Below are positions 12,346-24,377 of a DNA stretch of 64,000 bases, one piece after another (positions within the stretch are counted from its first letter, which is position 1; each line of letters starts with the position of its first letter). Source of the DNA: Protopterus annectens (Eukaryota > Chordata > Ceratodontiformes > Protopteridae); contig NC_056748.1 in the NCBI RefSeq assembly GCF_019279795.1, positions 614,890,741 to 614,954,740 of the forward strand, in the 5' to 3' direction. Position numbers and translations under genes: made by a program. The notes beneath the pieces were generated by a model that worked only from the letters and a program-made list of their open reading frames with translations, had not been told where the DNA came from and did no database searches.

Positions 12346-14514
12346 TCAAGTTATGTTCAGTTATGCACAATGAGAGATTTACATATTCTTAGGACAGAAA
12401 AATAGTGTAGTATTAAGAATGTAGTTAGCATGCAGTAAGGAGTGCAGATACAAAGGTGGTTTGTTAAAGCAGTGGCCCTGTCTGGTATTCAAATAGTGTG
12501 CGTTAAGGTTATTTGTAAGGATGTAATGCTGGGACTCTTCCTCATGTTTGTAGGCAAAGAGTTCCAAAGAACAGAAACCAGCTTACTGAAGGCATTTTCC
12601 ATGCAGTTAACTGTGAACCATGGCTAGTGGAGGGAAATGACACTGGATTCAACAATCCAGCAATAGGGAGCAAGGAGTTTTACTGCAAATAACGAATTGT
12701 GTGTATGAGAAACAGGTGGCAGTTATGATACAGGAGCTTGTATTTAAAAGTTCAAAAGAGTAGGATTACTATAAGATTGATAGGGAGCGCTGTGCAAATA
12801 GGGCATTGTGGTATGTTTGTTGATATGCTAAGTGCATTTTATTAAATGTTCTCTGAAGGAGATTTATGTTTATTTGAGTTACTCATGGGAACTAGTGGGA
12901 TGCAGTATTGCAATTTGCTTATCAAAATGTTTTTTTTTTCTTCTGCAGTGTCCATTTTCAGGAAAAGGTAGTTGGGTAATTCTGTAGGAAAGCTTAGTCT
13001 GCTTAATGACTTTTCTGGTTATGAAGTCTGTGTATAAGCAGAGTGTTAGGAAGGGTGAAGCAGCACAGCCAGGTACTTGCAGCTGTTAATTTGTTTTAGT
13101 GAAGTATCAAGGAGTACAACAGGGCAACAGAATAACTCATGAGGTGTACTGAATCACACAGCTTTAGATGGATGTGTTAACGCAATGAAGCAGAGTAACA
13201 GCCACTTATTTACTTTGGAAAGGAGTCCTGGAGAGAGTGCTGAAGGCTTGCTAGGTTATTTCCAGAGCTGAGAACAAGAAGGCTATCAGGGCAGAGATCC
13301 ACTAACGTAGAAGATAAGTGGACCTGGCATAAACATGAGTGAACTTCAGAAGATAAGTGTAACACTAAGGAAAGTGTACTGCATTGCATTGCTAACTTAT
13401 AAAGGCATTTCATGTAAGCAGTTAGCAAACCATTTCAAACAATTGTTTCCAAAATTATGATGGAACAGTTGAGAAATGAACAGTCTACAGAAACAAAAGC
13501 AATTTTTTTGAAATCCAGAAATGCAGAACACAACACCACTAAGAAACCCACTGTTACATCTAGAGAAGACTCCAGTCAGTATTAGAAGGAAGAGGCTGTA
13601 AATGTATTATAACTAGGTAGGAAACCATGCTGTTTTGAAAGCAGTACATATCTATTCTGCACAAACTGAATAATCTGTTTGTATACTAAGTGTTTCAGGA
13701 TTTTAGTTATTAGGAAGAGAATAGCTATAAGTGAAAGTGCTTCATTTGGTTACTCTGGGTAGTTTTAAGAAGGGGGATATAGTGGCACTTTTCAATTCTG
13801 AGGAAACTATTCTTGTTGAAATTAATATATTAACTATGTAAATAGGGGCTCAGAGGTAAATAGTCTGGATTTTCTGAGGAATCTGGAATGTAGAGGAAGG
13901 ATGGTAGAGGACGACTTGCTGTGACTTTTGGTTAGTAGATGGCAGAGAGAGATACAAGGCTGAATTCAGAAGGTAAGCAAGAAATTCAGGCTCACAGAAG
14001 TACTGGCAGGTAGGTGTGGTGTGTGATGTTTGGTATCTGGACAGTGAATGAAGTCTTTGAGTTATGTTAACTGTAGAAGAGTGGTCATTTTTGTTGCTTT
14101 TTATGTTAATGAGTGTTGGTTTGATTGTCCCCAAGCAGTTCTTTAATCTCATGATAGCAGGATTTAAGTTATCCCAGCTGATAATGTTGTTGATTCATAG
14201 AGTAGGTGCATCTAACTGTGTTGATTCCTAACCTAGTTTGCTCTCTAAGAGCTACAAAACAGAAATGGATATTAAAGTCATTTGTCACCTTCCATCTGGA
14301 CCATGCTTTGCCATTATTATGCATTTTTGTTTATTTCTTTTCAACAAAAACATGGATGACTTCAGCACATGGCTCAACACTATAAATGTATCCAGCAAGT
14401 GCAACCATTCTAGGAAATATGGAGTCTAGAACAGCAGTAGTGTACAGCAACCCATTATTGTGAAAGGAATCAATGCGCTGGTAATGGTAATCAGAAACTT
14501 TCTTGCCTTCCACC
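12346..14514. other. intron sequence, no gene recognised
   Basis: No domain or clear repeat family was recognised. Reading frames at 13210-13428 and 13850-14152 (minus) are short, have no motif, and are probably chance. Confidence 0.4.
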
Positions 14515-16135
14515 CCTTTTCTTAAAAGAGTCCCTCAAAGATCCATTCTTCTTTCCCTTATATTCTCCATATTCATTATTAAACTACCACTTCAAGTACC
14601 ACACCTCTCTCTCCTTCACTAAGCTGATGACATGGTGTTACATTGCTTAAACCAGACCCCTTCTTTCATGCAACAGCTACTACTAGTTGACTTCCTCTTA
14701 CTTACCAACTGGCTTAGGAACAAAAGAAATAATCATTAACACTTCCAACACAAAGACAATACTGTATAGTATTACTCGTAAATGCTACAATGATTCCCAA
14801 CTCTTCTCAGTCGTGCCAACATTAACAAACCTATTAAACAAGTCATCTTATCGCCTTCAAATACCTTGGCTTCTGGCTTGATTATTTTCTGAACATTCAC
14901 TTGCATCTACAACACACACAGAAAAAGCTAAACTACCTCCCAGCTTGGTCCTATACAATTTCACCATTTTTCTGAAGACCAACTGGGAATACCGAAGGCA
15001 AAGGTATCCTACTGGTCCAACTAAAATAGAACCTTTCACTTGCTGCAGCAGCCTCCATCACACTCTCATCTAGATGTCAGCACCACTGTACCACACTAGA
15101 TAAAGCTAACTGGCTCTGTAAAATGTGCTGTCATCTTGGATCCCAACTCTACAAACAAAACTCCTGGTTTCCAACCTATTCGGTCAAACACCTTGTTACA
15201 ATCCACTCACCCCACCACACCTTTAGGTGGTTTACATTTAAATTGCCGACGGAAGTATAGGCGATCACGGGTTGTCAAATGACATTTGGCCAACCCGTGT
15301 TGCTAATCCTTCCCTTGTGCGAGTCCCATTTCAGTGAATGCTCAGTGCGTTCGCAAAGATGAGGTTGGTCATTGAACTAGAGATCACGGTACAGTGGGGA
15401 TCGTGAAATGCACCCTTTTCCCCACTGTAGTGCGATCTGCGAGTTGGAATATATATTTTGCAGGGGCTGTGGGGTGCAGGGGGGCCTGCCCCCTGCAAAT
15501 TCTTCACGTTATGTCTGGTGCAGTGAAGGACTGCATTCTGTTAATGTCGAGTAAGGTCGAATTTGAATATTAATATGCAGATTCAACATTTTGCATGTTG
15601 GTACACTCCGTTTTTGGTTTTCTGAGTTGATATTACTGAATTTTAGCTAACTGCATTTCATACTTATGATAGTAAACCTCTTTAGGCACCTCTTCCTACC
15701 TTTCTTATATTGGCCTCTCATCTCTACCCCATATTCCGCTGAAACTGTTTAGCTCACTGTAAATATTGTGTATAATTGACCTCTGCTGTGTGCTCTCCTT
15801 TTTCCTCTCTAGCTGTTGTGATATTTACTTTATCTCAGTCTATTTCCCCCTCACTGTAATACTCAACCTCCATATCCTTTCCTAACTCTAACCTTCTGTA
15901 ATGGCTTCATATATATTTTGAATGATTGCATTGTCACTGACATTTACTGTGTTATCATTACATACAATGCTACTTATCTGTGTAATATTTCTTGTTAATT
16001 AAATTGTTTGATGTTATTTTTATGTCCAGGATGAGAATGAAATAGGTCCAGATGGATTAAATGCTCTACCCCAGTTATCAAACTGAATGAATGAATAAAT
16101 AAATAAATAAATATATACATACATAAATAAAAGGT
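14515..16135 (+). mobile_element. decayed LINE remnant (L2-like), interrupted by a hairpin repeat
   Basis: RT remnants are visible on the plus strand: 'gtccctcaaagatcc' (PQ.S box), then 'gctgatgacatggtgtta' at about 14623, which reads ADDMVL, the catalytic box. 'NTSNTKTILYSITRK' follows (14735-14795), a typical post-palm segment. The remainder is full of stops. A hairpin repeat interrupts it at about 15236-15640. The 3' end reads 'cagttatcaaactgaatgaatg' and then (AATA)n at 16090-16131, like an L2-group tail. Much older than the other LINEs here. Confidence 0.7.
15236..15640 (+). repeat. hairpin-bearing interspersed repeat, copy 2 (inverted relative to copy 1)
   Basis: Inverted-repeat arms 'cagtggggatcgtg' and 'ccccactgtagtgcgatc' lie around 15391-15435. 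They are followed by 'tttgcaggggctgtggggtg' and a G/C block at 15475-15500. The reverse complement of 11760-11890 shows the same order of blocks. The borders are approximate because no clear target duplication was found. It is nested in the LINE remnant. Confidence 0.6.
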
Positions 16136-17127
16136 ATGTGCCATAAGGCACACTACTCTGTCAATAAACATACTAATAAAGTTAAGGAGCATGACAAGAA
16201 TAATCTAGAAAACTACTTATGCATTGCAGTCATGCATGTAACTAGTAACCTGACTTATGCATAGGTGTGGTGCCCTATGCACTTTGCATTGTCATATTGG
16301 TCTCGGGTCAACACCGTATGTGTGGTCACTACCGTACATCTAGTAAGTCATACTTCAGTAGGCATACAAAAGAGTGTTTCCAAATAAACTTTCACCATAT
16401 CTACACTGGATTCAGGATACATGCAACAATGGGAGCCAAACAAAGGCTGCCTCTGTAGGACAGAACACACAACTGCACTACAGACACAGCTGGATAGAAA
16501 ATTATTAACCAGCTGAAATTAGGAAATGGGAGTCTATTAAATGCAGCTTCTCCTATCTTTTCTTTTCCATGTTCTTAACAGACTAGAATAGATATCATAT
16601 CCTTCACAATAAATTCTTAGCAACACTGGAATATGCAGCATAATAACAGATACAGAAAATGTCAAGAACTTGTACTAGTTTTGCAGAGATTATATTGCAA
16701 AGAAATATATTGCTCAAAGAGATGTGTTTTCTACTTATTTAAGTATTATATGTATTACATACTGTATGTTGTTCATCTTGTGTAGCTAGTTAAGATGAAG
16801 AGCCTCAGGTGTTTGTTTATATACTTTTATTACATAAAAACACATCGGGCTTGATAGCAGCAACATAAAATATAAACAAACTAACTGAATGACTACTGCA
16901 CATACATACATGCTTACACCTCTGCAGCTTACTACAAAATGTCGGTCTTGCTTGCACATGCTCAGTATTTATATACATGTGATATCTCACCTGAAAGCTT
17001 CTTAAAGGTACATACACACTTTGATCTATAGCCTCCCTTTCTACTGAGCTGTCTTGCAATAATAATGACATTTGAATAGGCATGCAAATTATACAGACAA
17101 TAATGAACAAACAACATCCATGTCCAA
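16136..17127. other. intron sequence, no gene recognised
   Basis: AT-rich sequence. No domain-bearing frame was seen on either strand. Confidence 0.4.
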
Positions 17128-17210
17128 TAAAAAAAAAAAAAAAAAAAAAAAGACAAGTGATAATGGAGCACTATATCACACAAAATGAACTTTAATCCAC
17201 TGGTTTAACG

Positions 17211-17240
17211 CTTTCAGCCCAAGAATTAGACCCTCATCAT
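17211..17240 (-). ncRNA. TGATGA...GAAA motif of PLE2 (hammerhead-like candidate)
   Basis: On the minus strand: ATGATGA, an 18-nt spacer, then GAAAGCG. It resembles the conserved core spacing of hammerhead ribozymes known from PLEs. I cannot draw a convincing stem II here, so this may only be a relic. Confidence 0.25.
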
Positions 17241-17398
17241 AACAAAGTGTTAAAAAACTGTCTCATTTTTATACCATCATCAATACACATCACAGCAATC
17301 AAATCTCATTTTACTTAAGCTTAATGTAAAAGCTGTTTAAAATGTGTTTAAATAAAATGCATTTTAAATAAAGCATACATTTCTAACAAACATATAAA

Positions 17399-18626
17399 CT
17401 ATTTACATTTGTTGTAATAAGCTTTTCTTTTCAACACAGCTTTATAGTTGATACCATTGTTAAGCCCTGGTGCCCTGCATGCATCTAATAAAACCTTCCA
17501 TTTAAACTCTCTAAAATCTAGTTCCCCATCTCTGTCTCCATTAAAGCCCAATGAAACATGATCTATAACTGTAAAAAGAAACTTAACACTGTTATTGCTA
17601 CTCACATAGTTTAAAGTGTGCTTGTAAAGAACATTATCTAAATTTTTCATTTTGATGGCATAATAGTGTTCATACATTCTGTTTTTAAGTTGCCTATTGG
17701 TTTTCCCAATGTAGAATGAAGAACAGGTGGAGCATTTTGCCATGTATACCACAAATCTAGATTTACAATTAAACATGTCTGGAACGTGCCACATCTTGCT
17801 CTGAGTTGCAACATTAAAATCTGCTCCCTCTGAAATGTATTTACAAAAATTGCAACGTTTACATTTAAAAGTACCTATGTTGCCTTGAGGCTTTTTTCTT
17901 TGTCCATTTTCTAACATTTCTTTGAAATTCCTTCCTCTTGTGTTAACAAACATGGGGGCTTCTCCTACTACCATCTGAAGATCACTATTTGAAACTAATA
18001 TTATCCAGTTGTTGGACACTATGTTTTTAATTTCTTTACTGTCTAAGGTAAAGGTTAACAACATGGATGTAACCCAATCCTTCTTATTTCATCTGTTTCC
18101 ACTAAGCCCCTCCCTTTCACTTGTACTAATAATGTCTTGGACTATTTTAGAAGGGTACCCTCTGTTTTTAAATCTAGAATGCAATTCCTGTACTAACAAA
18201 TCTAACTGTGCTTCATCACTTGTAAGTTTATTAAGCCTTACTAACTGCCCCTTTATAATGTTATATTTCACATAAGTGGGATGCATACTAGAGTAACTCA
18301 AAAGACAATTGCTTGCCACAGTCTTATAACTGATGCAGGACCCCCAAAAAATCTTTACCTTCCACTTTAATAACTTCTAAATCTAAGAAACATATCTTAC
18401 AATTATCCCAGCTACCAGTAAAAAAAGAGGTGCTATTATTCATATCTACAAAGAACTGTAAGAGCTCAGTTTGTGTGCCTCTCCAAATAAAAAATAAATT
18501 GTCAATAAAACGATAATAACTCACAATTTTCTGTCTGTTGGTAAACTTGGACATAATGTTGCTTTCCCAGTAAGCCAGAACTAAGTTGGCATAATTCATG
18601 TCCAAGTTGCCGTGTATTTGGAACAA
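17399..18626 (-). pseudogene. PLE2 reverse transcriptase (C-terminal part) + GIY-YIG endonuclease
   Basis: The palm segment (18626-18324) includes 'YANLVLAYWES' and the catalytic box as YYRFIDNLFFIW. PLE RTs normally have two aspartates there, so the second is replaced by Asn. After a frameshift near 18320 the thumb follows ('ELHSRFKNRGYPSKI'), with an in-frame TGA at 18089. The frame reopens from 18064 to 17399, a 221-codon segment. It contains a Cys pair (CKRCNFC) and the GIY-YIG core 'FVVYMAKCSTCSSFYIGKTN' followed by 'RMYEH'. The GIY-YIG nuclease nicks target DNA to prime reverse transcription in PLEs. The palm frameshift and stop make it non-functional. Confidence 0.85.
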
Positions 18627-18635
18627 GGTCTGGAA

Positions 18636-19704
18636 ATGTGACCTGATCCAGTAATGTAGCAGTTAGGACTGGATTAAGCAATACGGGCAGTCATTGATGA
18701 ATGATCTGCTTTAGGACTCTCGGTGATATTCTCAGGAACAGGGATATTTGCTGGAAAGTCCTCTAGAATTAGAACATTGAATAAGTCACTCTGAATAGAG
18801 TCCTTATCACAGCCAAGATGCTGCAATATAATCTATAAAAGAAGAGAAAACCCCTTCCAAACATGGCTGTATAGACAATTCTCACTCCATATGTAACAGA
18901 AACTTTTATTAGTCAAAACAGGTTTGCACTTTCACAACAAATATTCTGCTTCTTCAGACCATTAACATACAGCTAACAAAGTTAAAAATTTAAAAGCATG
19001 ACCAATCACAACAACATAAAACAGTCACATGTCCTCAACACAATTAAAGCATTACAACATTAGAAAACTCTTGTAGCAAAATAACAACAGCCTACCTTGA
19101 GGAGCAAACATTCTAAAATACTTAAGAAACACATTATAACATACTTATAAATCTAAAATTCAGTTAAAGCTGCAGCACTATAATCACTGTGAAAACATCC
19201 ATTTAAACGCAAATGCATTTTCACCATCAGTTTTCAACTAAATTGCTCAGGTACTTGCTAGTGAGAAAAGCTACTCACGTTTTGAGAAACTAATAGAATA
19301 ATAATGCATCTCTTAAAATATGTGTCCTTAAACACTGTAAACAAACATACATAATATAGAGCATGTAAGACTTGCATTCAATATTAACAGCTCACAATTT
19401 AAAAACACATCAAAACATAAACATTAAAAATATGAATAGTCTAGTCTAAGCAATAATTTCACACCTGCAAAGTAAAAATTAAAATATTTAACTTAGAAGC
19501 TGCCATAGATGAAACGATTGTTCAAACAAGATAAACAACATGTGCAAATCTGTGTACAATTGAACGTGCAACAGTCACATGACTAAATCTGGCCAATGCA
19601 GAATATAACTCAAATTTTAGGAAGCTTACATCAATAAATATTCCTATATTGTTAATTTTATAATTAAAAACTATAATAAAAATGCTGCAATACTGGCTAA
19701 GACA
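18636..19704 (-). other. unassigned retroelement-like sequence, possible 3' region or LTR
   Basis: No coding domain was recognised. On the minus strand the stretch follows the Gypsy integrase and ends with 'aataaaagtttctg' (18899-18912), a possible polyadenylation signal, so it may include a 3' LTR. It also carries CTGAAGAAG...GAAAG at 18929-18957, a PLE-end-like motif. I cannot decide between these readings. Confidence 0.35.
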
Positions 19705-21068
19705 CAGGTACTAAATGTTTCTGATTCTGTCTAAATTCTATTCCTTGTGATGCCACGATGTATGATATCAGCTCTGGACATAAGCTTTTCATGATTCCAA
19801 TCCAATCAATACCTTTTGCTGTCTGCATCTTCACTATCTCCCCTTCTTGTAATGTTTTGAGTGGTTTGCTGGTCTTATCATACTAGAACTTCTGGGACAA
19901 ACACTTTTTCAGGCGTTGAGCTTTCACTGCTTTGTTGTTCTTAGCACATGAAACCAACAAATTGCTGCTGATTGGTAGTGTGTTTCTGGTTTGTCTTGAC
20001 GTAATGCAGGTGAACTAAGATGATTATCATGAAGAATGTTTCTGAGATTCAGGAGATTCATAAAAACATTGGTATTGTCTAGTTTTGACTTCTCTAACAA
20101 CTGTTTTGCACTTTGAACTGCACATTCTGCCAAACCATTTGAATGTGGGTACTCAGGACTACTCATAACATGAATAAAGTCCCACTCTACAGCAAATCTC
20201 TTGAACTTGTAAACTGTGCACCAATGTCAGAAATAACTTTGTGCAGACTACCATGGACAGAAAAATGTCTCTTCAACTTAGTAATGACAGTACTGGATGT
20301 GAGATTAGGAAGTAGGTCAGTCTCAAACCAATGTGAATAAGAGTCTACTAACACCAAGTATTACATTCTATTTGAAAATGTCTGTAGCTAATGTAGACAA
20401 AGGTAATTCAGGAATCTAGTTTAGCTGAAGTGGTTCTTTCTGTTGATGTGGTTTATTAGTACTATTACAAACAGAACAAGATGAAAGTACTCTCTCAAAA
20501 TCTCTTGACATAGAAGGCCAAAATATTAGTCCTCTCACCCTTATTTTGGTAGAATCAGTTCCTGGGTGATCACGATGCAAGATGTTAATATACTCTTGTT
20601 GGAAGGATTTCAGAACAATCACTTTAGGACCTTTCATGATGAAACAATTGTCAGAAAAACTCTCATCTTTGTAAGGAAAATATGGTTGCACTTCTAGTGG
20701 TAAACAAGATTGCTATGACTGCCACCCTCGACTGATAAAGTGGTTGAGCTTCTGAAGCATTGGATCTGAAGCTGTATGAGTTCTAAGCTCATCAAGACAT
20801 GTGAAAGAAATTTTTCTCAATTCTATGACTTCAAAATCGGGTTTCTCATTTTCATACTGTTCAGTGGTATTTGTAGGCCATCTGGAAAAAGTATCAGCAA
20901 GATAAAGACGTTTGCCTTTTGTGTAAACAAGATTGAAATTATAGTTTTGCAATTTTAACCTCATGCATTGCAATCTCGCAGGAGCTCTCTGCATAGGCTT
21001 TCTCAAAACAGTGACTAGAGGTTGGTGGTCGGTCTCAGTTTGAATAGGGCAGCCATAAATATAATCAT
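19705..21068 (-). mobile_element. Ty3/Gypsy retrotransposon fragment (RNase H-integrase)
   Basis: On the minus strand, from 21068 downwards, this carries the C-terminal half of RNase H and then a full-span but damaged integrase. The protease, RT and gag are absent. The 5' border coincides with the end of the PLE at 21069, and no continuation was found beyond that PLE. No paired LTRs were identified. Confidence 0.85.
19727..21068 (-). pseudogene. Gypsy pol fragment: RNase H and integrase
   Basis: The RNase H part shows 'TETDHQPLVTVLRKP' and 'YTKGKRLYLADTFSR', the usual C-terminal motifs. The integrase zinc-binding region follows at 20691-20416: H..H ('LHRDHPGTD') and C..C ('CSVC'), with 'FWPSMSRDFE' between. 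The core shows 'VDSYSHWFETDLL' and 'VISDIGAQFTS' in 20200-20345, which hold the first two catalytic aspartates. 'SSPEYPHSNGLAE' (20166-20127) holds the catalytic Glu. The C-terminus ends near 19727. Frameshifts and stops separate these blocks, so no intact protein remains. Confidence 0.85.
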
Positions 21069-21726
21069 GTGTAAGAAAAAAGGATGAACATGCCACCACT
21101 TGCTCTCAATTATTTAAATAACTGAAACACTCTTAGTACAAACCGCAGTTTAGGTGGAAGCTTGGTAGCTCTTACAACAACTGTTGAGCTGTTACAAACA
21201 GCAGTTTAAATTGAAGCTTGCTAAAACTGTTGAGCTGTTAAAAACAGCTGAAATACTCTTGATACAAACAGCAGTTAGAGTGGATGTTTGCTAGCTCTTG
21301 CAAGAACTGTTGGGCTGGTAAGAAACAGCTGAGGCACTCTTAATATAAACAGCAGTTTAAGTTGAAGCCTGCTAGCTCTTACAAGAACTGTTGAGCTGTT
21401 AAAGACAGCTGAAGCACTCTTGATTAACAGCAGTTTAAGTTGAAGCTTACCAGCTCTTATAAGAACTGTTGAGCTGTTAAAAACAGCTAAAGCACTCTTG
21501 ATACAAACAGCGATCTATGTAGGAGCTTCCCAGTTCTAATTAGACTGTTAAAATCTATTATATAAAATAAATAGTAAAACAAACAGTAAAATACAGGATA
21601 AGTGTTTTCAGTTAAACTTAACCTTCTTCAGATCCTGTTGGAAGTAAGAAAAACTTTATTTTTATATACAAAGCAGTTGCCACTCCCATTCTGAAGACAT
21701 CATTCCTTAAAGTGAAAGCTTAGACT
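21069..21726 (-). repeat. PLE1 pseudo-LTR, 3' side
   Basis: It matches 24378-24931 from 'gtgtaagaaaaaaggatgaac' to 'aaagtgaaagcttaga'. Inside are about five imperfect tandem units of about 80 bp, built on 'agctcttacaagaactgttg' and 'agcactcttgatacaaacag'; unit starts were checked at 21270, 21351 and 21429. This copy has about one more unit than the other pLTR, so the array has changed length since insertion. Confidence 0.88.
21605..21632 (-). ncRNA. hammerhead-like core in PLE1 pLTR (3' side)
   Basis: Minus strand: CTGAAGA, then GTTAA / TTAAC as a possible stem II, then GAAAACACT. It lies in the non-tandem part of the pLTR. Hammerhead ribozymes in PLE pLTRs are established; here the first box is CTGAAGA rather than CTGATGA, so activity is uncertain. 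Confidence 0.35.
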
Positions 21727-21789
21727 GAATTTACTTTCCATTTCTCAGGCCTCGCTCTTTTAATATAGGTTTTAGGGGTACTATCCAAT

Positions 21790-22460
21790 TCAGTCCTGGG
21801 GTTGATCTGCTCTCAGATCCATAATCCACCTTGCTTCTTCAACTTCTGTTTTATTCATTAGGTCACCACCTTGTATACTTTCTTTAATGTTTGATAAAGC
21901 CATAAATCTAAAAGAATGGTTCTCAAATCTAGAGATATGTTGGTAGAGAGAATTAGTTTCTACCTTGTTTCTTATATCACATAGGTGGCGAAGAATATGT
22001 TCATTGAATTTTCTGTTCATTTTACCTATATAATAAGCTGTGCAGATACTACAGGTTGTAACATATACTAGGTTCCTGCTATTGTAATTCACTAGCCCTT
22101 GGAAAGTATATATCTTATTTGTTACAGGATGTATAAATGTATCTTGTATGTTAATCCAAGCACATGCTTTGCAGAAACCACATTTGCATGTACCTCTGTT
22201 AGGCCTTGTAGGAGCAGCCTGAGTGATATCATTTCTCATCTCTATTCCATCTTTTGGGCATAAAAGCCTCTTTAGATTCTTTTTGTTCTTAAATGAAAGC
22301 TGGGTTTTTCTCCCACCAGTTCTTTAATTCTAATATCTAAAGTTAAAACCGGCCAATATTTCCTAATAGTGCCACATATAGCTGCATTGTCCGTGCTATA
22401 TGTGATCGTACACTTTACTTTGTGTTCTTTGGAGCAGCTTTCTTTATTCTGCTTCACCTC
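21790..22460 (-). pseudogene. PLE1 thumb remnant and GIY-YIG endonuclease
   Basis: The upper part (22457-22272) reads 'KCTITYSTDNAAICGTIRKY' followed by 'WPVLTLD', the segment that follows the thumb in PLE proteins. The next frame (22239-21790, 149 codons) opens with Cys pairs ('CKCGFCKAC'). It contains the GIY-YIG core 'RNLVYVTTCSICTAYYIGKM' and then 'HILRHLCDIRNK'. The two parts are in different frames. The nuclease segment itself has no stop. Confidence 0.85.
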
Positions 22461-22689
22461 TTGGTCACTCCTCTTAGAATAATTCTACCTTTCTGTTCAT
22501 GTATTCGCAATATTTGCTCTTTGCCTTTAGTAATCTTTTTTTAATTCATTCTCCAGATAGATAGATAGTACAGTTGGGTGAGAGACTTCAAAAAAGTCAT
22601 ATATCTCCTTAGTTATCATCCTGTTCATTAGCATCTCATATAGGCTATCTTTTGCATTATTTATCAATACATTTAGATCTTTTTGCTTA

Positions 22690-24314
22690 GCACTAAGTAT
22701 GTTTCTTTTTTGCTGAGCAGATCTTCCATTTTAGTTGGGTAGTTATTGGAGCTCATCACCACAATAGCTCCACCTTTATCTGCTGGTCTTACCACAATAT
22801 CTGTTTTCTGCCTCAGTTTATTTAACCCTTGGAACTCCTATTGGGTCAAGTTACAATATTGCTTAGAGTTATTCCCTTGCCTGTTTTCATATATCTCTTG
22901 TTCACAAAGTCAAATGAACATTTCCACTGAAGGACGAATAGCATGTACAAAGCTACTCGTATTTTTATATATACTTGTCTTGACATCTTCATCACCATCT
23001 TTACTATCAAATATATGCTTCAAAGTAACATTTCAACCAAAACACTTCAAGCCCGTTACTCTTTCATATAGTGGTGATTGTATGGAGAGTATGAAACCTA
23101 GACCTTTCTCAAGTACACTTAATTGCTCCTCACTTAGCAGTAACTCAGAAATATTTACTAGGAGTGAGACTTTGTGGTTATTTAATTCACTTTTCTTTTT
23201 TTCCTCTCTCTGCTTGCTGATCTCGGGCTCTGGAATGTTTTTGTCTGTAATAAAAAATGAAGTTGTTGCATGAGGGGTACATGTGTTGATCCTGTTTGAG
23301 GGATTGTTCCAGTCATATTATCAGAAATCGAAGGCATTGCTGTTTCTCGTACTTCAGCCATAGGTTCTTCTTTCTGTGTTTGTACGACAATTTCACCTTC
23401 TTCTTGATGAACTATACAACCATTCTTCTGTTTCTTTGCCACAGTTTCATATGCCTTATTAGCATGCACATCAACCTGTGCTGCTAGTCCTCGTATATTT
23501 TCCCCTGTTTTATTATTATTATTATTATTATTGTTGGTTCTGTTACTGAGCTTCCTAAAGGGTCTGAACCCTTCTTTCAACCACAAATAGTAAAACAAAC
23601 AGCAAAATACAGGATAAGCGCTGAAACCAACTGTTCTGGGGCTACATCTCGCTTCGTTGATAAGTTCATGCCCTCTCGTTGTTCTTTCGGCCATTCAAAT
23701 AAAAGGCCATTTTTAAAATCTTTATAGTCTTTAGCTAGTTTGCCACATTTGACTACTTTAAGTTTAGTATCATAGGCATCCAATTTTTCTTGTAATGTAA
23801 TCAGTTGTGATAGATTTCTTTCTGTCAGATCCGTTTCTTCTAGTTCTCTTTGTTTCACTTCAAGCAGATTACTAAGTTCTTTCTCATGGGGCTTAAAAAC
23901 CTCTTTGAGAAGTTTCATATAACTAAAACTTGTTTCAATATTCAACTTTTGCCATTTTGCTAGCAAGTCAGGATATGCATTGCCATAGCTCGACATGCAT
24001 CTAACTCACAGTCCCCTAGAAATTACTTGATGATGAAGGCAGGCCTCCATATGGAAATGCTGCCATAGTAAGCATTTCATCTTATATGTGGCATTTTCCA
24101 CTTCCTTGAATACATCAACAAAATTATTCTTAGTTTCCTCAACAGAGCTCACCTCTATTTCATTGCTTTCCAAGTTCAAAATTAATAACGGATTCAGTGC
24201 ACCTAATTGAAGGTTCGTAGCTGTCCTTTTGTTTACAGCTTCTAAAGAATAATTTCCATTTAATAAATTCTCCATATTCTCCATGCAAGCAAAGCAGTGT
24301 GGAGTGATAGGCAA
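22690..24314 (-). pseudogene. PLE1 N-terminal region and RT fingers
   Basis: The frame starting at 24314 has a TAG at 24006-24008 and continues in the same frame to 23577; it includes 'HHQVISRGL' and a charged helical segment at 23940-23760 that could be a coiled coil. The segment 23694-23182 is low-complexity and has an (AAT)n-coded Asn run. Below 23190 the PLE RT N-terminal motifs appear: 'LLLSEEQLSVLEKGLGF' and 'DIVVRPADKGGAIVV' near 22780-22740. The pieces are broken by several stops. The palm that should follow is absent. Confidence 0.8.
23513..23536. repeat. (ATT)n microsatellite within PLE1
   Basis: A short ATT run, read as AAT on the element's sense strand, where it would encode polyasparagine. 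Confidence 0.9.
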
Positions 24315-24377
24315 ATAAAAATACTAAGCACAAAAAGCAGATCACACCACTAAAGGCCATTCAAAGAAATATAAAAT

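Larger units (their letters stand above)
17128..18635 (-). mobile_element. Penelope-like element, 5'-truncated (PLE2)
   Basis: On the minus strand it contains the last part of the RT palm, the thumb, a GIY-YIG endonuclease domain and a 3' UTR that ends near a poly-A/T run (17128-17152). The 5' border falls inside the palm at about 18635. It is a different family from the PLE at 21-25 kb: the two GIY-YIG domains share only the core motif. A TGATGA...GAAA motif lies near the 3' end at 17211-17240. Confidence 0.85.

Noticed and set aside
19705-21068. Endogenous retrovirus
   Set aside because: Only RNase H and integrase of Ty3/Gypsy type are seen; there is no envelope, gag or paired LTR to support a retrovirus.
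22746-23273. Plus-strand 175-codon frame
   Set aside because: It is antisense to the PLE1 RT N-terminal region, whose motifs (ADKGGA, SEEQLS) read on the minus strand.
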